Positions 17,982-32,900 of a stretch of DNA of 64,000 nt are shown here, piece after piece (the stretch's first letter is position 1; each line of letters begins with the position of its first letter). The stretch comes from Pseudomonas uvaldensis (lineage in GTDB: Bacteria > Pseudomonadota > Gammaproteobacteria > Pseudomonadales > Pseudomonadaceae). Location: NCBI RefSeq assembly GCF_021271205.1, contig NZ_JAIWKS010000002.1, forward strand, positions 496,001-560,000, written 5' to 3'. Under the pieces are notes generated by a model. It worked only from the letters and a program-made list of their open reading frames with translations, ran no database searches and was not told where the DNA came from. The translations under genes and the position numbers were made by a program.

Positions 17982-20900
17982 CAGCCCGCGACCCCGGCGG
18001 CCCGGACCAGCGGACTGCCCGTGGGGACCACCCAGATCACCCCGGCGATGTTCGACCTGTGCCAGCTCGATCAGGCGCAGATCGAAAGCATCGTTGCCGG
18101 CGTGCCCGGTGGCGCGGCGAATATCCAGGATATCTATCCGCTGGTGCCGTTGCAGGCCGGCATTCTGTTTCACCATCTGCTGCAGGCGCATGGCGACACA
18201 TATTTGCTCCACGTGTTGCTGGCCTTCGACGATGAGGCCTGCCTGCAACGCTTCATGGAAGCCCTGAACCAGGCCATCGCCCGTCACGACATCCTGCGTA
18301 CCGCGCTGGCCTGGGAAGGCCTCGACGAACCCGTGCAGGTGGTCTGGCGTCAGGCTCCGCTGATCATGGAACGATTCACCACCGACCAGGCCGATGTCGA
18401 GGTCGCGCTGCGAGCCCATACCGATCCGCGTCGGCAACGTCTGGACCTGCGCCAGGCGCCACTGATGCGCGCAGTCGCCGCCGAGGACCCGGCCGGCGGG
18501 CGGTGGCTGTTGCAACTGCTGCATCATCACGCGGTCATGGACCACACCTCCCTGGAGCGGCTGGTGGGGGAAGTCGCGGCGATCCAGCAAGGTCGTGTGG
18601 ACCAATTGCAGCCACCACAGCCGTTTCGCGATTTCGTCATGCGCGCCCGCCAGGGCTTGAGCGAAGCGCAACACACGGCTTTTTTCAGCGAACTGCTGGG
18701 TGATATCGACGAGCCTACCGCACCTTGCGGCCTGCTCGATGTACGCGGCGATGGTAGCCAGGTGCAGACGTTGGAGGCGCCACTGCCGGTGACGTTGAGT
18801 CGGCGCATCCGCGAGCTGTCGCGGCGCCTGCAAGTCAGCAGCGCAAGCCTGTTCCACCTGGCCTGGGCGATGGTACTGGGCAAAGCCAGCGGTCGCGACG
18901 ACGTGGTGTTCGGCACGGTGATGTTCGGGCGATTGTCGGGCGCTGCCGAGGCCGCCACGGCCATGGGCCTGTTCATCAATACCTTGCCGCTGCGGGTGCG
19001 CCTGGCAGTCCCCGTGGAACAGGCGCTGCAGCAGACCCACACCCTGCTCAGCCGATTGATTGCCCACGAACACGCGCCCCTGGCCCTGGCCCAACGCTGC
19101 AGCGCCCTGCCCAATGGCACCGCGTTGTTCTCGGCGCTGCTCAATTACCGCCACAGCGCAGGCAACGACCAGGCGCCTGCACTCGCGGGCATGCGCGTGC
19201 TCGGCGGCGAGGAACGCACGAATTACCCGTTCAACCTCTCGGTGGACGACCTCGGCGAGGGTTTCTCGTTAAGCCTGCAGATCGACCCCCAGGTCGGCGC
19301 CGCGCCGGTGTTCGGCTGGCTTGGAAGTGCGCTGGAAAATCTGCTGGACGCCCTCGAACGGCAGCCCGACATGTTGGCCTGCCACCTTTCGGTATTGCCC
19401 GAGGCGGAACGCGAGCGACTGCTGCAGACCTTCAACGCAACGGCCCGCGAACGGCCCGCCGAGGACTTGCTGCATAGAGCCCTGGAACAGCAGGCCGCGC
19501 GTCAACCCGAGGCCATCGCCGCACGTTTTGAAGCCGCTGGCGGTGCCGCGCCGTTGACCTACGGGCAACTCAATCGCCAGGCCAATCGCCTGGCCCACCT
19601 GTTGTTGCAAACCGGGGTTCGCCCCGACAGTCGCGTGGCGATTTGTCTGGAGCGGGGTCCGCACCTGCTGGTGGCCCTGCTGGGCATTCTCAAGGCCGGA
19701 GCGGCCTACGTCCCGCTGGACCCGGCCTACCCCCGCGAGCGCCTGATGCACATGCTTGACGACAGCACCCCGCGGGCGTTGCTGACGGTCGCTGCACTGC
19801 AATCGAACGTGGCCGTCAGCGATGGCTGCATGCTGGTGTGCCTGGACGATCCACAGACCCAGGCGCGCCTCGCCGAACAACCAGCCGACAACCCGGACCC
19901 CGTCCAGCTGGGCCTGGGCGCGCATCACCTGGCTTATGTGATCTACACCTCCGGCTCCACCGGTACCCCCAAGGGCGTGATGATCGAGCACCGTAACGCC
20001 TGCAACCTGTTGCACTGGGCGTTGCATGCCTTCGATGCCGCCAGCCTGCGCGACAGTCTGTTCGCCACGTCGATCAACTTCGACCTGGCGGTCTTCGAAT
20101 ACTTCGTGCCGCTGGCCGCGGGCGCGACCCTGCACGTGGCCAGCAACGCCCTGGCGCTGCTCGACCACCCCGTGCCAGTGACGCTGATCAACAGCGTGCC
20201 TTCGGCGCTCGATGCGCTGGTTGGCGCCCAGGCGATTCCCACGTCGACACAGGTGCTCAACCTGGCGGGCGAACCCCTCAAACAGGGCCTGGTGGAGCAA
20301 ATTTTCGCCAACAGCGCGGTACGGCGGTTGTGCAACCTGTATGGCCCTTCGGAAACCACCACCTATTCGACATGGGTGTCGATGGACCGTGACCAGGGTT
20401 TCGTGCCGGGCATCGGCCGGCCGCTGGACAATACCCAGGTGTACCTGCTCGACGTCCATCGCCAATTGGTGCCCTTGGGGGTCACGGGCGAAATCTACAT
20501 CGGAGGCGCCGGGGTGGCGCGGGGCTACTTGAATCGGCCGGCGCTGACCGAGGAGCGTTTCGTCCAGGACCCGTTCGCCAGCGAAGCCGGCGCGCGAATG
20601 TACCGCACCGGCGACCTCGGTCGATGGACGTCCGATGGGCAGTTGTTGTACCAGGGCCGCAACGATTTCCAGGTCAAGGTGCGCGGCTATCGCATCGAAT
20701 TGGGCGAAATCGAAAGTGCCATCAGTCGGGTGCCGGGCGTGCAGCACGCGGTGGTCGTCGCCCGCCAGGACGTGCCGGGCGACCCACGCTTGGTGGCGTA
20801 TTGGGTGATGCAGCCCGAAGCTCCGGTGAGCGAGGCACAATTGCACGATGCCCTGGCCGCGACGCTGCCCGAATACATGCAGCCCAGTGCCTATGTGGCC

Positions 20901-23900
20901 TTGCCGGCGCTGCCCCTGACCCCCAATGGCAAACTCGACCGCAGCGCCTTGCCGGTCCCGGATCAGGCTGTCGACGGCCCCTTCGAGGCACCCCAAGGCC
21001 CGTTGGAAACCCAACTGGCGACGATCTGGGGCCGCCTGCTGGGATTGGCGCAGGTCGGCCGCCAGGCGCATTTCTTCCAATCCGGGGGGCATTCGCTGCT
21101 GGCCGTGCAACTGGTTTCCCAACTGCGTCAACAGCTGCGGATCGAGCTGCCCCTGGCCCGCGTGTTCGAGCACCCGATCCTGCAACAGCAGGCGCGAGCC
21201 ATCGAAGCCTTGGCCGCGGCCGGCCAGCTTGGCGCTGCGCCGATACCGGTCGCTGCCCGGCAGGCGCCGCTGCCGCTGTCGTTCGCCCAGCGACGCCTGT
21301 GGTTCATCGCCCACCTGGATGCTCAGGCCAGTGCTGCCTACCACATGGCCGGCGGTTTGCGCTTGCGCGGCGAACTGCACGAACCGGCATTGCGCGCCGC
21401 GCTGTCGCGCATCGTCGAGCGGCATGAGGCCCTGCGTACACGGTTCGTCGCCGAAGGCGGCGAACCCTGCCAAGTCATCGATCCGCCAGCGGATTTCTCT
21501 CTGCGCAGCGTCGACCTGCGGGGCCAGCCCGCCACGGCGTTCCAGGCTCATTGCGTCGAAGCCGCCGAGGCACCTTTCGATCTGACACGAGGCCCGCTGA
21601 TCCGCGGTTGTCTGTTGCGCCTGGCGGACCAGGAGCATGTGCTGCTGGTGACCTTGCACCATATCGTCGGCGACGCCTGGTCGCTGGGCGTACTCACCCG
21701 CGAGCTGAGTGAACTCTATCGAGCGTTCATCCAGGACCGCGCCGATCCGCTGCCGCCACTGGCCATCCAATACGCCGATTATGCGATGTGGCAACGCTCT
21801 CCCCGTCAGGTCCAACGGGTCAACGAACAGTTGGATTACTGGCGTGCGCAACTCGCTGACGCGCCGGCGTTGCTGCAGTTGACGCTGGACCGGCCGCGCC
21901 CGGCGCAGCAGGATTTCACCGGGGCCAGTCTCGACGTGAGCATGGAGGCGGCATTGGTCCAGGCCCTCAGGCAACTGAGCGAGCGCCATGGCAACACGCT
22001 GTTCATGACCGTACTGGCCGCCTGGTCGGTGGTCCTGGCACGCCTGTCCGGGCAGGACGACCTGGTGATCGGCTCGGTACTGGCCAACCGTACCCGCGTC
22101 GAAATCGAGCCGCTGATCGGCTTTTTCATCAACACCCAGGCCCTGCGGGTGCGGTTTGCCGATGCCCTGCGGGTGGATCAACTGCTGGCCCAGGTGCGGC
22201 GCACCGCCCTGGAGGCCCAGGCGCATCAGGACGTCGCCTTCGAGCAGGTGGTGGAAGCTCTGAATCCACCGCGCTCGCTGGCCCACAGCCCGATCTTCCA
22301 AGTCATGTTCGCCTGGCAGAACGCGCCGCAGCCGAGCCTGGAACTGGGCACCCTGGAGCTCACGCCGCTGACCACCACCGAAGACAGCGCCAAGTTCGAC
22401 CTGACCCTGAACCTGCACGAGCGCGACGGCATGATCGCCGGACGCCTGACCTACGCCACCGCCCTGTTCGACGCTGCCACCATGCAACGTCATTGGCAGG
22501 CGTTGTGCACCACCCTGCAAGCGATGATCGACGATGACCGACAAACGCTCGACGGACTGTCGATCCTCGGTGACGACGAACGCCACCAGGTATTGCACGG
22601 CTTCAATGACACGGCCCACGACTACCCCGCCGACGAACCCTTGCACAGCCTCTTCGAGGCCCAGGCCCGCCGCCGGCCCGAAGCCACGGCGATCCAGGAC
22701 GTCACCGGCTCCATGAGTTACCGCCAGCTCGACCAACGTGCCGAGCAGCTGGCTCACTGGCTGGCGGCCCAGGGCATTGGCGAAGGCGCCCGGGTGGCGC
22801 TGTGCCTGGAGCGTGGCCCGCGCCTGATCATGGCAATTCTGGCAATCCTGAAAAATGGTGCGACCTACGTGCCCATCGACACCGCCACCCCGACGCAGCG
22901 CCAGCGCGCTCTGCTCGACGATTGCGCCAGCGCCTGGTTACTCGTTGACGAATGGCCGGCCGCGCCGCTCGAGGCGCCCACGGCGTGCCGGGTGCTGGTC
23001 CCGTGGGAATCGGACCTGTTCCTGGACGATGACGCGCCCCGACGCCTGGTCAACGCAGCGCCAGCGAATGCCCCTGCCTATATCATGTACACCTCCGGCT
23101 CCACCGGCGTGCCCAAAGGCGTGCAGGTGCCGCATCGGGCGGTCGCCCGGCTGGTGATCAACAATGGCTTTGCCGACTTCACCGCCCAGGACCGCATCGC
23201 CCTGGCCGCCAACCCAGCCTTCGACGCCAGTACTCTGGAAATCTGGGGCGCCTTGCTCAACGGTGGCTGCCTGGTGGTCTGCCCGCGCCAGACGGTGCTC
23301 GACGCCGGACGCTTGAATGAACACCTGCTGCGCCACGAAGTCAGCGTGCTGTGGCTCACCGCCGGGTTGTTCCATCGGTTTGCCGACGCCCTGGCCCCGG
23401 CCTTTGCCGCCCTGCGTTTGCTGATGGTCGGCGGCGATGTGCTGGACCCACGATGCATCGAGCGGGTGCTACGGCGGTCACCTCCGGGCGAGTTGCTCAA
23501 CGGCTACGGCCCCACCGAAAGCACCACCTTCGCCACCACCCACCGCATCACCCTCGAGGATGCGCTGGCGGGCGACATTCCCATCGGCCGGCCCATCGGC
23601 AATACCCAGGTCTACGTCCTCGATGAGCAGCGCCAGGCCCTGCCCATCGGCGTCGCTGGCGAGCTGTACATCGGTGGCGACGGGCTGGCCCTCGGTTACC
23701 TGAACCAGGCGCAGTTGAGCGAAGAACGCTTCGTCACCAACCCCTTCAGCCCCGGCACGCGCTTATACCGCACCGGTGACCTGGTGCGCTGGCGCGCGGA
23801 CGGCGTGCTGATGTTCCTCGGACGCAACGACCTGCAGGTCAAGGTCCGCGGCTTTCGCATCGAACTGGGGGAAATCGAAGCGCAACTCAAGGCGCTGCCC

Positions 23901-26900
23901 GGTATCAGCGAAGCGGTGGTGCGGGTCGACGCCCAGCAGCGCCTGCTCGCCTATTTCAGCGCGACCCAGGCTCAACAGCCCAATGAGCTGCGAGGCCGCT
24001 TGGCCGCGGTTTTGCCCGACTACATGCTGCCGGCGGCCTTTGTGCAAGTTGAGGCTTTCAGCCTGACCGCCAACGGCAAACTCGACCGTCGCGCCCTGCC
24101 CGAGCCCGGTGAAGAGCACTTCGCCTTGCAGCACTACGAAGCCCCGCAAGGACCGGTGGAAACTCGTCTCGCCGAGCTCTGGGCACACACCCTCGGCGTG
24201 CCGCGGGTGGGACGCCAGGACAATTTCTTTGCCCTGGGCGGGCATTCGCTGCTGGCGGTGCAGTTGGTCGAGCAACTGCGGGTAGACGGTTGGGCCATCG
24301 ATGTGCGCACCCTGTTCGGCGCCCCCACGGTCAGCGCACTCGCGGCGATCCTGGCCAAACCCGGCGAGACGTCGACCGACGCCCCTGATGCAGCAGGCGG
24401 TCCCCTACCGCCGGGCTGCACCCGGATCACCCCAGACCTGCTGCCTCTGGTGGACCTGACCCAGGCACAGGTCGATCGGATCGTTGCCGGCGTTGAAGGG
24501 GGCGCGACCAACGTCCAGGACATCTACCCCTTGGCCCCGTTGCAGGAAGGCCTGTTTTTTCATTATCTCTTGCAGGACCAGGGCGATACCTACCTGCTGC
24601 ACACCACCCTTGCGTTTGACCAGGAGACCGGCCTGGACGCATTCTGCGAAGCCTTGCAACGGGTCATCGACCGTCACGACATCCTGCGCACCGCCCTGGC
24701 CTGGGTAGACCTGGACCAACCGGTGCAGGTGGTCTGGCGCACCGCGCCGCTGCCGGTCGAGGTCCTGCGTATCACCCAGGACGATGCGTTGGCGCAGTTG
24801 CAAGCCCACACCGATCCCCGCCAGCTACGCCTGGACATCCGCCAGGCGCCGCTGCTGCGGGTGGTGAAGGCATTCGACGCCGCGCAGCAGCGCTGGCTGT
24901 TGCAGGTCTTGCACCATCACCTGGTACTGGACCACACCACCCTGGAGCGCATGGTCGAAGAAATCGTCCTGATTCAACAGGGCCGGAACAGTGCACTGAG
25001 GGAGCCCGTGCCGTTCCGCCGCTTCGTCGCCCACGCCCGGCGTAACCAGGACAGCGCCCGACAGCAGGCATTTTTCCAATCGATGCTGTCCGACGTCAGC
25101 GAACCCACGGCCCCGTTCGGGCTGCTCGATGTGCAGAACACCGGCGTCCTTGACGAAGTACGCGCGCCCCTCGAACCGGCGCTGGCGACAACCCTGCGCC
25201 AGGCGGCGCGTCAGCATCGGGTGGGTGTGGCGAGCCTCTTTCACTTGGCCATGGCGCTGGTGTTGGGCAAGGCCACAGGCCGCGCCGACGTCGTGTTCGG
25301 CACGGTGTTGCTGGGGCGGCTGCAAGGGGTGCAAGGTGCCGACCAGGCATTGGGCGTATTCATCAATACCCTGCCGCTGCGCATCGGTTTTGCACAGCGT
25401 TCGGTGGTCGACAGCCTGCAACACACCCATCAGGCGTTGTCGGCACTGCTCGAACACGAGCACACGCCATTGGCCCTGGCCCAACGTTGCAGCAGCGTGC
25501 CGTCCGGTACGCCGTTGTTCTGCGCCTTGCTCAATTTCCGTTACAGCCTGGAAGACACCCCGCACCAGCAGGTGGAGGGCATGCGCGTGCTGAGCAACGC
25601 CGAGCGCACCAACTATCCCTTCACCTTTTCGGTGGACGACCTGGGCCAAGGCTTCAGCCTGACTGCGCAGATTGCCGGTAAAGTGGGCGCGCAACGGGCC
25701 TGGAGCTTCATGCACTGTGCACTGGAGAGCCTTGTCGAAGCCTTGAATACCGATCCGCAGCGGCTTGCCCGTAGCCTCGATGTACTGCCGGTGCAAGAAC
25801 GCCAGCAACTGGCGCGGTTCAACGCCACCCAGCGCGCTCTACCCGAGCGCGCCCTGCTGCACGAGCGCTTCGAAGCCCAGGCGCGCCTTACGCCAGGGGC
25901 GGTAGCGGTGCGTTGCAAGAACCGCGAGCTGACCTATGCCCAACTGGACCGCCAAGCCCGTCTCCTGGCCCGGCACCTGCAGGCACTCGGCGTCGGCCCC
26001 GACCAGCGAGTCGGCATCCATTTGCGCCGCAGCCCCGAACTGGTCGTCGCGCTGTTCGCTGTGCTCAAGGCCGGCGGTGCCTATGTTCCGCTGGACCCGG
26101 CGTACCCGGCCCAGCGCTTGGCCTACATGCTTGAGGACAGCGCCCCGCTGGCAATCCTGGCGATGAGCGATGCGCCGCTGACGCTGATCCTCGCCAGCGA
26201 TTGCCAGCGCCTGAACGTCGACGAGGTGTTGCGCGGCGGCGATGCACCACAGGGTGACGCGCCGTTGGACACGGCGCTTGAGCCCCATCACCTGGCCTAC
26301 ATGATCTACACGTCCGGTTCCACCGGGCAGCCCAAGGGCGTGATGATCGAGCACCGCAACGCACGCAACTTCCTTGACTGGGCGCTGCGTAGCTTCAGTG
26401 CACAAACCCTCGAGCGCAGCCTGTTCAGCACCTCGATCAACTTCGACCTGTCGGTGTTCGAATGCTTTGCGCCGCTGTCCTGTGGCGGCACCCTGGAACT
26501 GGTGGACGACGCCCTCGCCTTGCTCGACCAACGCCCGGACCTGAGCCTGCTCAACACGGTGCCGTCGGCGCTCGACGCGCTGCTGCGCGCCGATGCTCTG
26601 GCGGCTTCGCTGGAGTGCGTCAACCTGGCCGGCGAGGCGTTGCCCCGGGCATTGGTGGAACGACTGTTCGCCGACAGCGCCGTGCGCCAGGTCAACAACC
26701 TCTACGGCCCGACCGAAACCACCGTCTATTCGACCTGGGTGTCGATGGACCGTGACCGGGGGTTCCAGCCGCACATCGGCCGACCCATCGACAATACTCA
26801 GGTGCATGTCCTCGACGAGGCCCTGCAACCATTGCCGGTGGGCGTGCCGGGCGAGCTGTACATCGGCGGTGCCGGCGTCGGGCGCGGTTACCATCGCCGT

Positions 26901-29900
26901 CCGGAGCTGACCCGGGAGCGTTTCCTGGCCGACCCGTTCAGCAGCGACCCGACGGCGCGGCTGTACCGCACGGGCGACCTGGGCTTTTGGGATGCCGAGG
27001 GGCAGCTCCATTACCTGGGACGCAACGACTTCCAGGTCAAGATCCGCGGTTTCCGCATCGAATTGGGGGAAGTCGAAGCGGCCTTGCTGGCCCTGCCCCA
27101 GGTCAGCGCCGCCGCGGTACTGGCGCTTGCGCGCGAGGGTCGCGAGCCGGCGTTGGTGGCCTACGCTGTGGCGGCCGAAGATCATGGACCGCTGGTCGCA
27201 ACGGCCCTTCGTGATGCCCTGGCCGAGGTTTTGCCGGGTCACATGGTGCCGGCCCTGATCGTTGCGCTGGACACCCTGCCGTTGACGCCCAACGGCAAAC
27301 TCGACCGCGCGGCCTTGCCGCGCCCCGGCGAAGACGCTTGGAGCACTCAGGCCTACGAGGCACCGCGCGGAGAACAGGAATGCCTCATGGCCGAAATCTG
27401 GTGCGACCTCTTGGGCGTGGCCCGGGTTGGCCGGCACGATGATTTCTTCGAGCTGGGCGGGCATTCGCTGCTGGCCGTGCAATGGGTTTCGCGGGTGCGC
27501 CAACGCCTGGGCCTTGAACTGCCCCTGGCCACCCTGTACGCGCACCCGAGCGTGGCCGGGCTGGCACCGCTGCTGGTCAACGCGGCACACAGCACCCTGA
27601 CGGGCATTCCCGTATTGCCGCAGACAGCGGCGCGGCCCTTGTCATTCGCCCAACAGCGTCTCTGGTTCATCGCACGCCTGGACGCCCAGGCCAGCGCCGC
27701 CTATCACATCAGCGGTGCCCTGCGCTTGGACGGCGAGCTGGACGAAAACGCCCTGCGCAATGCCCTGGCACGTATCGTCGAGCGCCACGCGGTGCTGCGC
27801 GCGCGATTCATCGAACAGGACGGCGAGGTCCGGCAAGTCATCGACCCCACCCCGCGCTGGGATTTCGAACGGGTGGAGCTGGCCGAAGCCGCCGACTTGC
27901 AGCCCGCCATGGCCCACGAAGCGGCCCGTCCCTTCGATCTGAGCGAGGGCCCACTGCTGCGGGTGTGGTTGGCGCGCCTGGGTGCGCAACGCCACGTGCT
28001 GCACGTGACCTTGCACCACATCATCGCCGACGGCTGGTCCATCGGCGTGCTGATCGACGAACTCTCGGTGCTGTACAAAGCTTTCCATGGCAACGCACCG
28101 GACTCGCTCGCGCCCCTGGCCATTCAATACGCCGACTACGCCGCCTGGCAACGTGACTGGTTGGCCGGTGAGCGTGGTGCCAGGCAATTGGCCTACTGGC
28201 TCGAGCACCTGCGCGAGGCCCCGGAACGGGTCGATCTGCCCACCGACCGCCCGCGGCCGCCGCGCCAGGATTTCGCCGGCGCGCGGTTGGAGGTGGCCCT
28301 GGATGAGCCTACCGCTTCGGCGCTCAAGGCACTGGGCCGGCGCCACGGTACGTCGCTGTACATGACGCTGTTGGCCGCCTGGGCCGTGGTGGTGGCGCGC
28401 CTGTCCGGCCAGGCACGGGTGGTCATCGGCACCCCGGTCGCCAATCGCACCCGCAGTGAAGTGGAGCCGCTGATCGGCTTTTTCGTCAACACCCAGGCAC
28501 TGTGTGTGGACCTGAGCGGCGCGCCGGAAGTCGGCCAGTTGCTGGCCCAGGTTCGTGAGCATGCCTTGCAGGCTCAAGCCCATCAGGACGTTCCGTTCGA
28601 GCACGTGGTCGAGGCGCTCAACCCGCCGCGTTCGTTGGCCCATACGCCGGTGTTCCAGCTGATGTTCGCCTGGCAGAACGCGCCCCGCAGCAGCCTGGAC
28701 CTCGATGGTCTGAGCCTCACGCCCCTGTCCGGAGAGCAGACCACCGCGCCGTTCGATCTTTCCCTGGAACTCTACGAAGCCGAGGGACGGATCATCGGCG
28801 GGCTCAACTACGCCACTGCCCTGTACGACTGCGCCAGCGTCAGCCGGCATTGGTCTTACCTGATCCAAGTGCTGCGTCAGTTCATCGCCGACGATCGTCA
28901 GGCGGTCACGCACCTGGCACTGGTCGACGCCGACGAACGCCAGCGCCTGCTGCACCAGCTCAACCCGGCGCCGACCCCATTTCCCGAGGCGAGCTGGGTG
29001 CACCGCCCCTTCGAGCGTCAAGCGCTGCTGCGGCCTGACGCCATTGCCGTTGAACTGCATGGGCGCGGCTTGAGCTATGGGGAACTGGACCGCCAGGCCA
29101 ACCACTTGGCCTGGGCAATGATCGACCAGGGCGCAGGGCCCGGCCAACGAGTGGCCATCCACCTGCCCCGTAGCCTGGAAATGGTGCTGGCCCTGGTCGC
29201 CACGCTCAAGACCGGGGCGGCCTACGTGCCGCTCGACCCCAGCCAGCCGATTGCCCGTCGGCAAGGCATCATCGACGATTGCCAACCCTGCCTGCTGCTG
29301 TGGGATATCGAGCACGTCGAGGCCTTGCAGACTGGCGAGGGCTGCCGCACGTTGTCCGTCCGCCTCTCGGCCACCGCGACACCCGCCCCCGCCGCACCAC
29401 CGTTGGCGCAACCGAGCCCGGACGATCTGGCGTACGTCATGTACACCTCCGGTTCTACCGGCCTGCCCAAGGGTGTCGCCATGGGGCATCTGGCCCTGAG
29501 CAACCTGTTGACCTGGCAGGCTGGTCACGCGCTGCCTGGCGCCGCGCGCACCCTGCAATTCGCCGCGCTGGGCTTCGACGTGGCCTTCCAGGAGATGTTC
29601 TCCACCCTGGGCAGCGGCGGGACTTTGGTGCTGCTGGACGAAGCCCGGCGCCTGGACCTCGACGCCCTGCCGCAGTGGCTCTGCGATAACCGCATCGAGC
29701 GATTGTTCCTGCCGTACATTGCCCTGGCGGCACTGGCCGAGCGCTGGAGCGAAGCACCGCTGGCGTTGCCGGCGCTACGCGATGTGATCGTTGCCGGCGA
29801 AGCCCTGCGCATCACCGCAGCACTGCGCGCGTTTTTCCGCCAGCACCCCCAGGCCCGCCTGCACAATCACTACGGTCCGACCGAAACCCATGTGGTCTGT

Positions 29901-32900
29901 GCCCATACCCTGGGCGATGACCCCGAGCAATGGGCCGACGTACCGGTGATCGGCCGGCCGATCGCCAATACCCAGGTGTGCCTGCTGGACCCGCATGGCC
30001 AATGGGTGCCCCAGGGCGCGGTGGGTGAGTTGCATGTGGCGGGCCTGGCCCTGGCCCAAGGCTACCTGAATCGACCGGACCTGACCGCTGAACGCTTCAT
30101 TGACCACCCTCTCGACCAACGCTGCGGAGCCCGCCTCTACAAAACCGGTGACCTGGCGCGCTGGACCGCTGAAGGCACCTTGCAATACCTGGGACGCAAC
30201 GACTCGCAGGTCAAGATCCGCGGTTATCGGGTCGAGCTCGCCGAGGTGGAGAGTCGCCTCGATCAAGTGCCCGGCATTCGCGAATCGGTGGTCGTCGTGC
30301 AGCGGGACGAGCGTGGGGAACCCCGCCTGGTGGCTTACTTCAACGCGGCCCATGCGTTGTCGCCACTGGCGCTGCGTAGTCAGTTGAGCGAACGCCTGCC
30401 GGAATACATGGTGCCAGCCGCCTTCGTGCAACTGGCGAGCCTGCCGCTCACCGCCAATGGCAAGGTCGATCGCCTGCGCCTGCCGGCCCCAACGCCTGAA
30501 TCGTTCGCCCAGACGCCCTACAGCGCGCCGCGGGGCGAACTGGAAATCGGCCTGGCGGCGATCTGGAGTGAACTGCTTGGCGTCGAGCCGATTGGCCGGG
30601 AGGATGACTTTTTCGCCCTCGGTGGGCATTCGCTGCTGGCGTTGCGCTTGCTCGCCCAGGTCCGCCATCGGTTGGGCCTGGAGGTGCCGCTCTCGGCGGT
30701 CTTCGCCCAGCCGCGCCTGCACGCCATGGCCACACTGCTTGGCAGTTCCGTCCACAACCGCCAGGCCCCGTTGCCGGAGGCTGATCGCAGTCAACCGCTG
30801 CCACTGTCGTTCGCCCAGCAGAACCTTTGGCTGATCCAGCAGCTCAATCCGGATTCGACAGCGGCCTTCAACATGCCCGCCGGTTTGCGCTTGCGCGGTC
30901 AGTTGGATGAAAACGCCCTGCGCCGGGCCCTTGACCGCATCGTGGCGCGCCATGAAAGCCTGCGCACGCGCTTTGTCAGCCTGTCCGGACAAGCGCGACA
31001 AGTCATCGACCCGCCCGCCGCGTTGCCGCTGGTCAGCCTGGACCTGAGCACAGGCGGCGCGACGGAGTGGCAAGCCCATTGCGCCGAAGAAGCCGGTCGC
31101 CCCTTCGATCTCACCGTCCAATGGCCGGTCCGTGCCCGCCTGCTGCGTCTGGAGGCCGACGACCACATCCTGCTGGTAACCGTGCACCACCTGGTCTCGG
31201 ACGGCTGGTCCATGGGGGTGCTCACCGACGAGTTCTCCCAGCTCTACCGGGCCTTCAGCCAGGGCCGGGACGATCCGTTGCCGGCACTGACGCACCAGTA
31301 CGGCGACTACACCCTGTGGCAACGCCAATGGCTGCAAGGCGATGAATTGCAGCGCCAGCGTTCCTACTGGACCGCACACCTGGGCGCCGCACCGACCTGC
31401 GTCACCTTGCCCACTGACCGGCCACGCCCACCGCGCCTGGATTACGCGGGTGCCAGCTTGCCGGTGCACATCGACGCAGAGCTGACCCAGGGTCTCAAGA
31501 CCTTGAGCCAGCGCCATGGAGTGACCTTGTACATGACCTTGCTGGCCGCCTGGTCCGTGGTGGTCAGTCGTTTCTCGGGCCAAGCCCAGGTGGTCATTGG
31601 CTCCCCCATCGCCAACCGCGCCCGGGTCGAGCTGGAACCGCTGATCGGCTTCTTCGTCAACTTCCAGGCCCTGTGCATCGACCTGGACGAAGGGCCGCGG
31701 GTCGACGCGCTGCTGACCCAGGTCAGGGCGCTCGCCCTCGCCGCCCAGGACCATCAGGACTTGCCCTTCGAGCAGGTCATCGAAGCACTCAACCCGCCGC
31801 GGTCACAGGCCCATAACGCGGTTTTCCAATTGATGCTGGCCTGGCAGAACGCGCCCCGTGGGGAGCTTGACCTGGGCAACGGCTTGCAGTTGGAAAGCGT
31901 TGGCGCGCCCGTGACCACGGCCAAGTTCGACCTGGCGCTGGACGTCCATGAGGCCGGCGGCGTGATCCAGGGCGGCTTCAACTACGCCACCGCGCTATTC
32001 GATGCCGCCACCGTGGCGCGTCATTGGCATGCTCTGCTGTCGGTGCTGCGGGCCATGGTCGCCGACGATCAGCAGACCGTGGCCACCATCGACTTGCTCA
32101 GCCCGGCTGAACGCCAGCAGTTGCTCGACGGTTTCAACCCCGTCGCCCCCCTGGCGCCGGCATCGGGCGAACGCCTGCACCAGCGTTTCGAGGCCCAGGC
32201 TGCGCACCGAGGCGACGCCATTGCACTCCAGTACGGCACGCAGACCCTCACTTATCGGGCCCTCAACCAACGCGCCAACCGCCTGGCTCATCGTCTTCGG
32301 GAGCTGGGTGTCGGCCCGGAAAGCCGCGTGGCGATCCACGCCGAGCGCGGCTTGGACATGCTCGTGGGCATCCTGGCGAGCTTCAAGGCCGGCGGCGCCT
32401 ATGTGCCGCTGGACCCGGTCTATCCCGCGCAACGCTTGAACTTCATCCTCGGCGACAGTAGCCCCCGAGTGGTACTGACCCTCGGGACACTACCGCCAGC
32501 GCTGCAGGTGCCCGCCGCCTGCACGATCCTGTCCCTGGACCCACATCGCGGCAACTGGAGCGAACAGCCTGGGACAGATCTGCCGGCCGATCCTCAGGCC
32601 AGTGATACCGACCTGGCGTACATCATTTACACCTCCGGCTCCACCGGCGTGCCCAAGGGCGTCATGGTCGAACACCGCGCGGTGCTAAGGCTGTTCAGCG
32701 CTACCGAAGGCTGGTTCGGGTTCAACGAGCGGGACGTCTGGACGCTGTTTCATTCCTTCGCGTTCGACTTCTCGGTCTGGGAAATCTGGGGCGCGCTGCT
32801 GCATGGCGGCCGGCTGGTGGTGGTGCCGTATTTGACCTCACGCAGCCCGCAAGACTTCTACGACCTGCTGGTAGACACCGGCGTCACAGTCCTCAACCAA

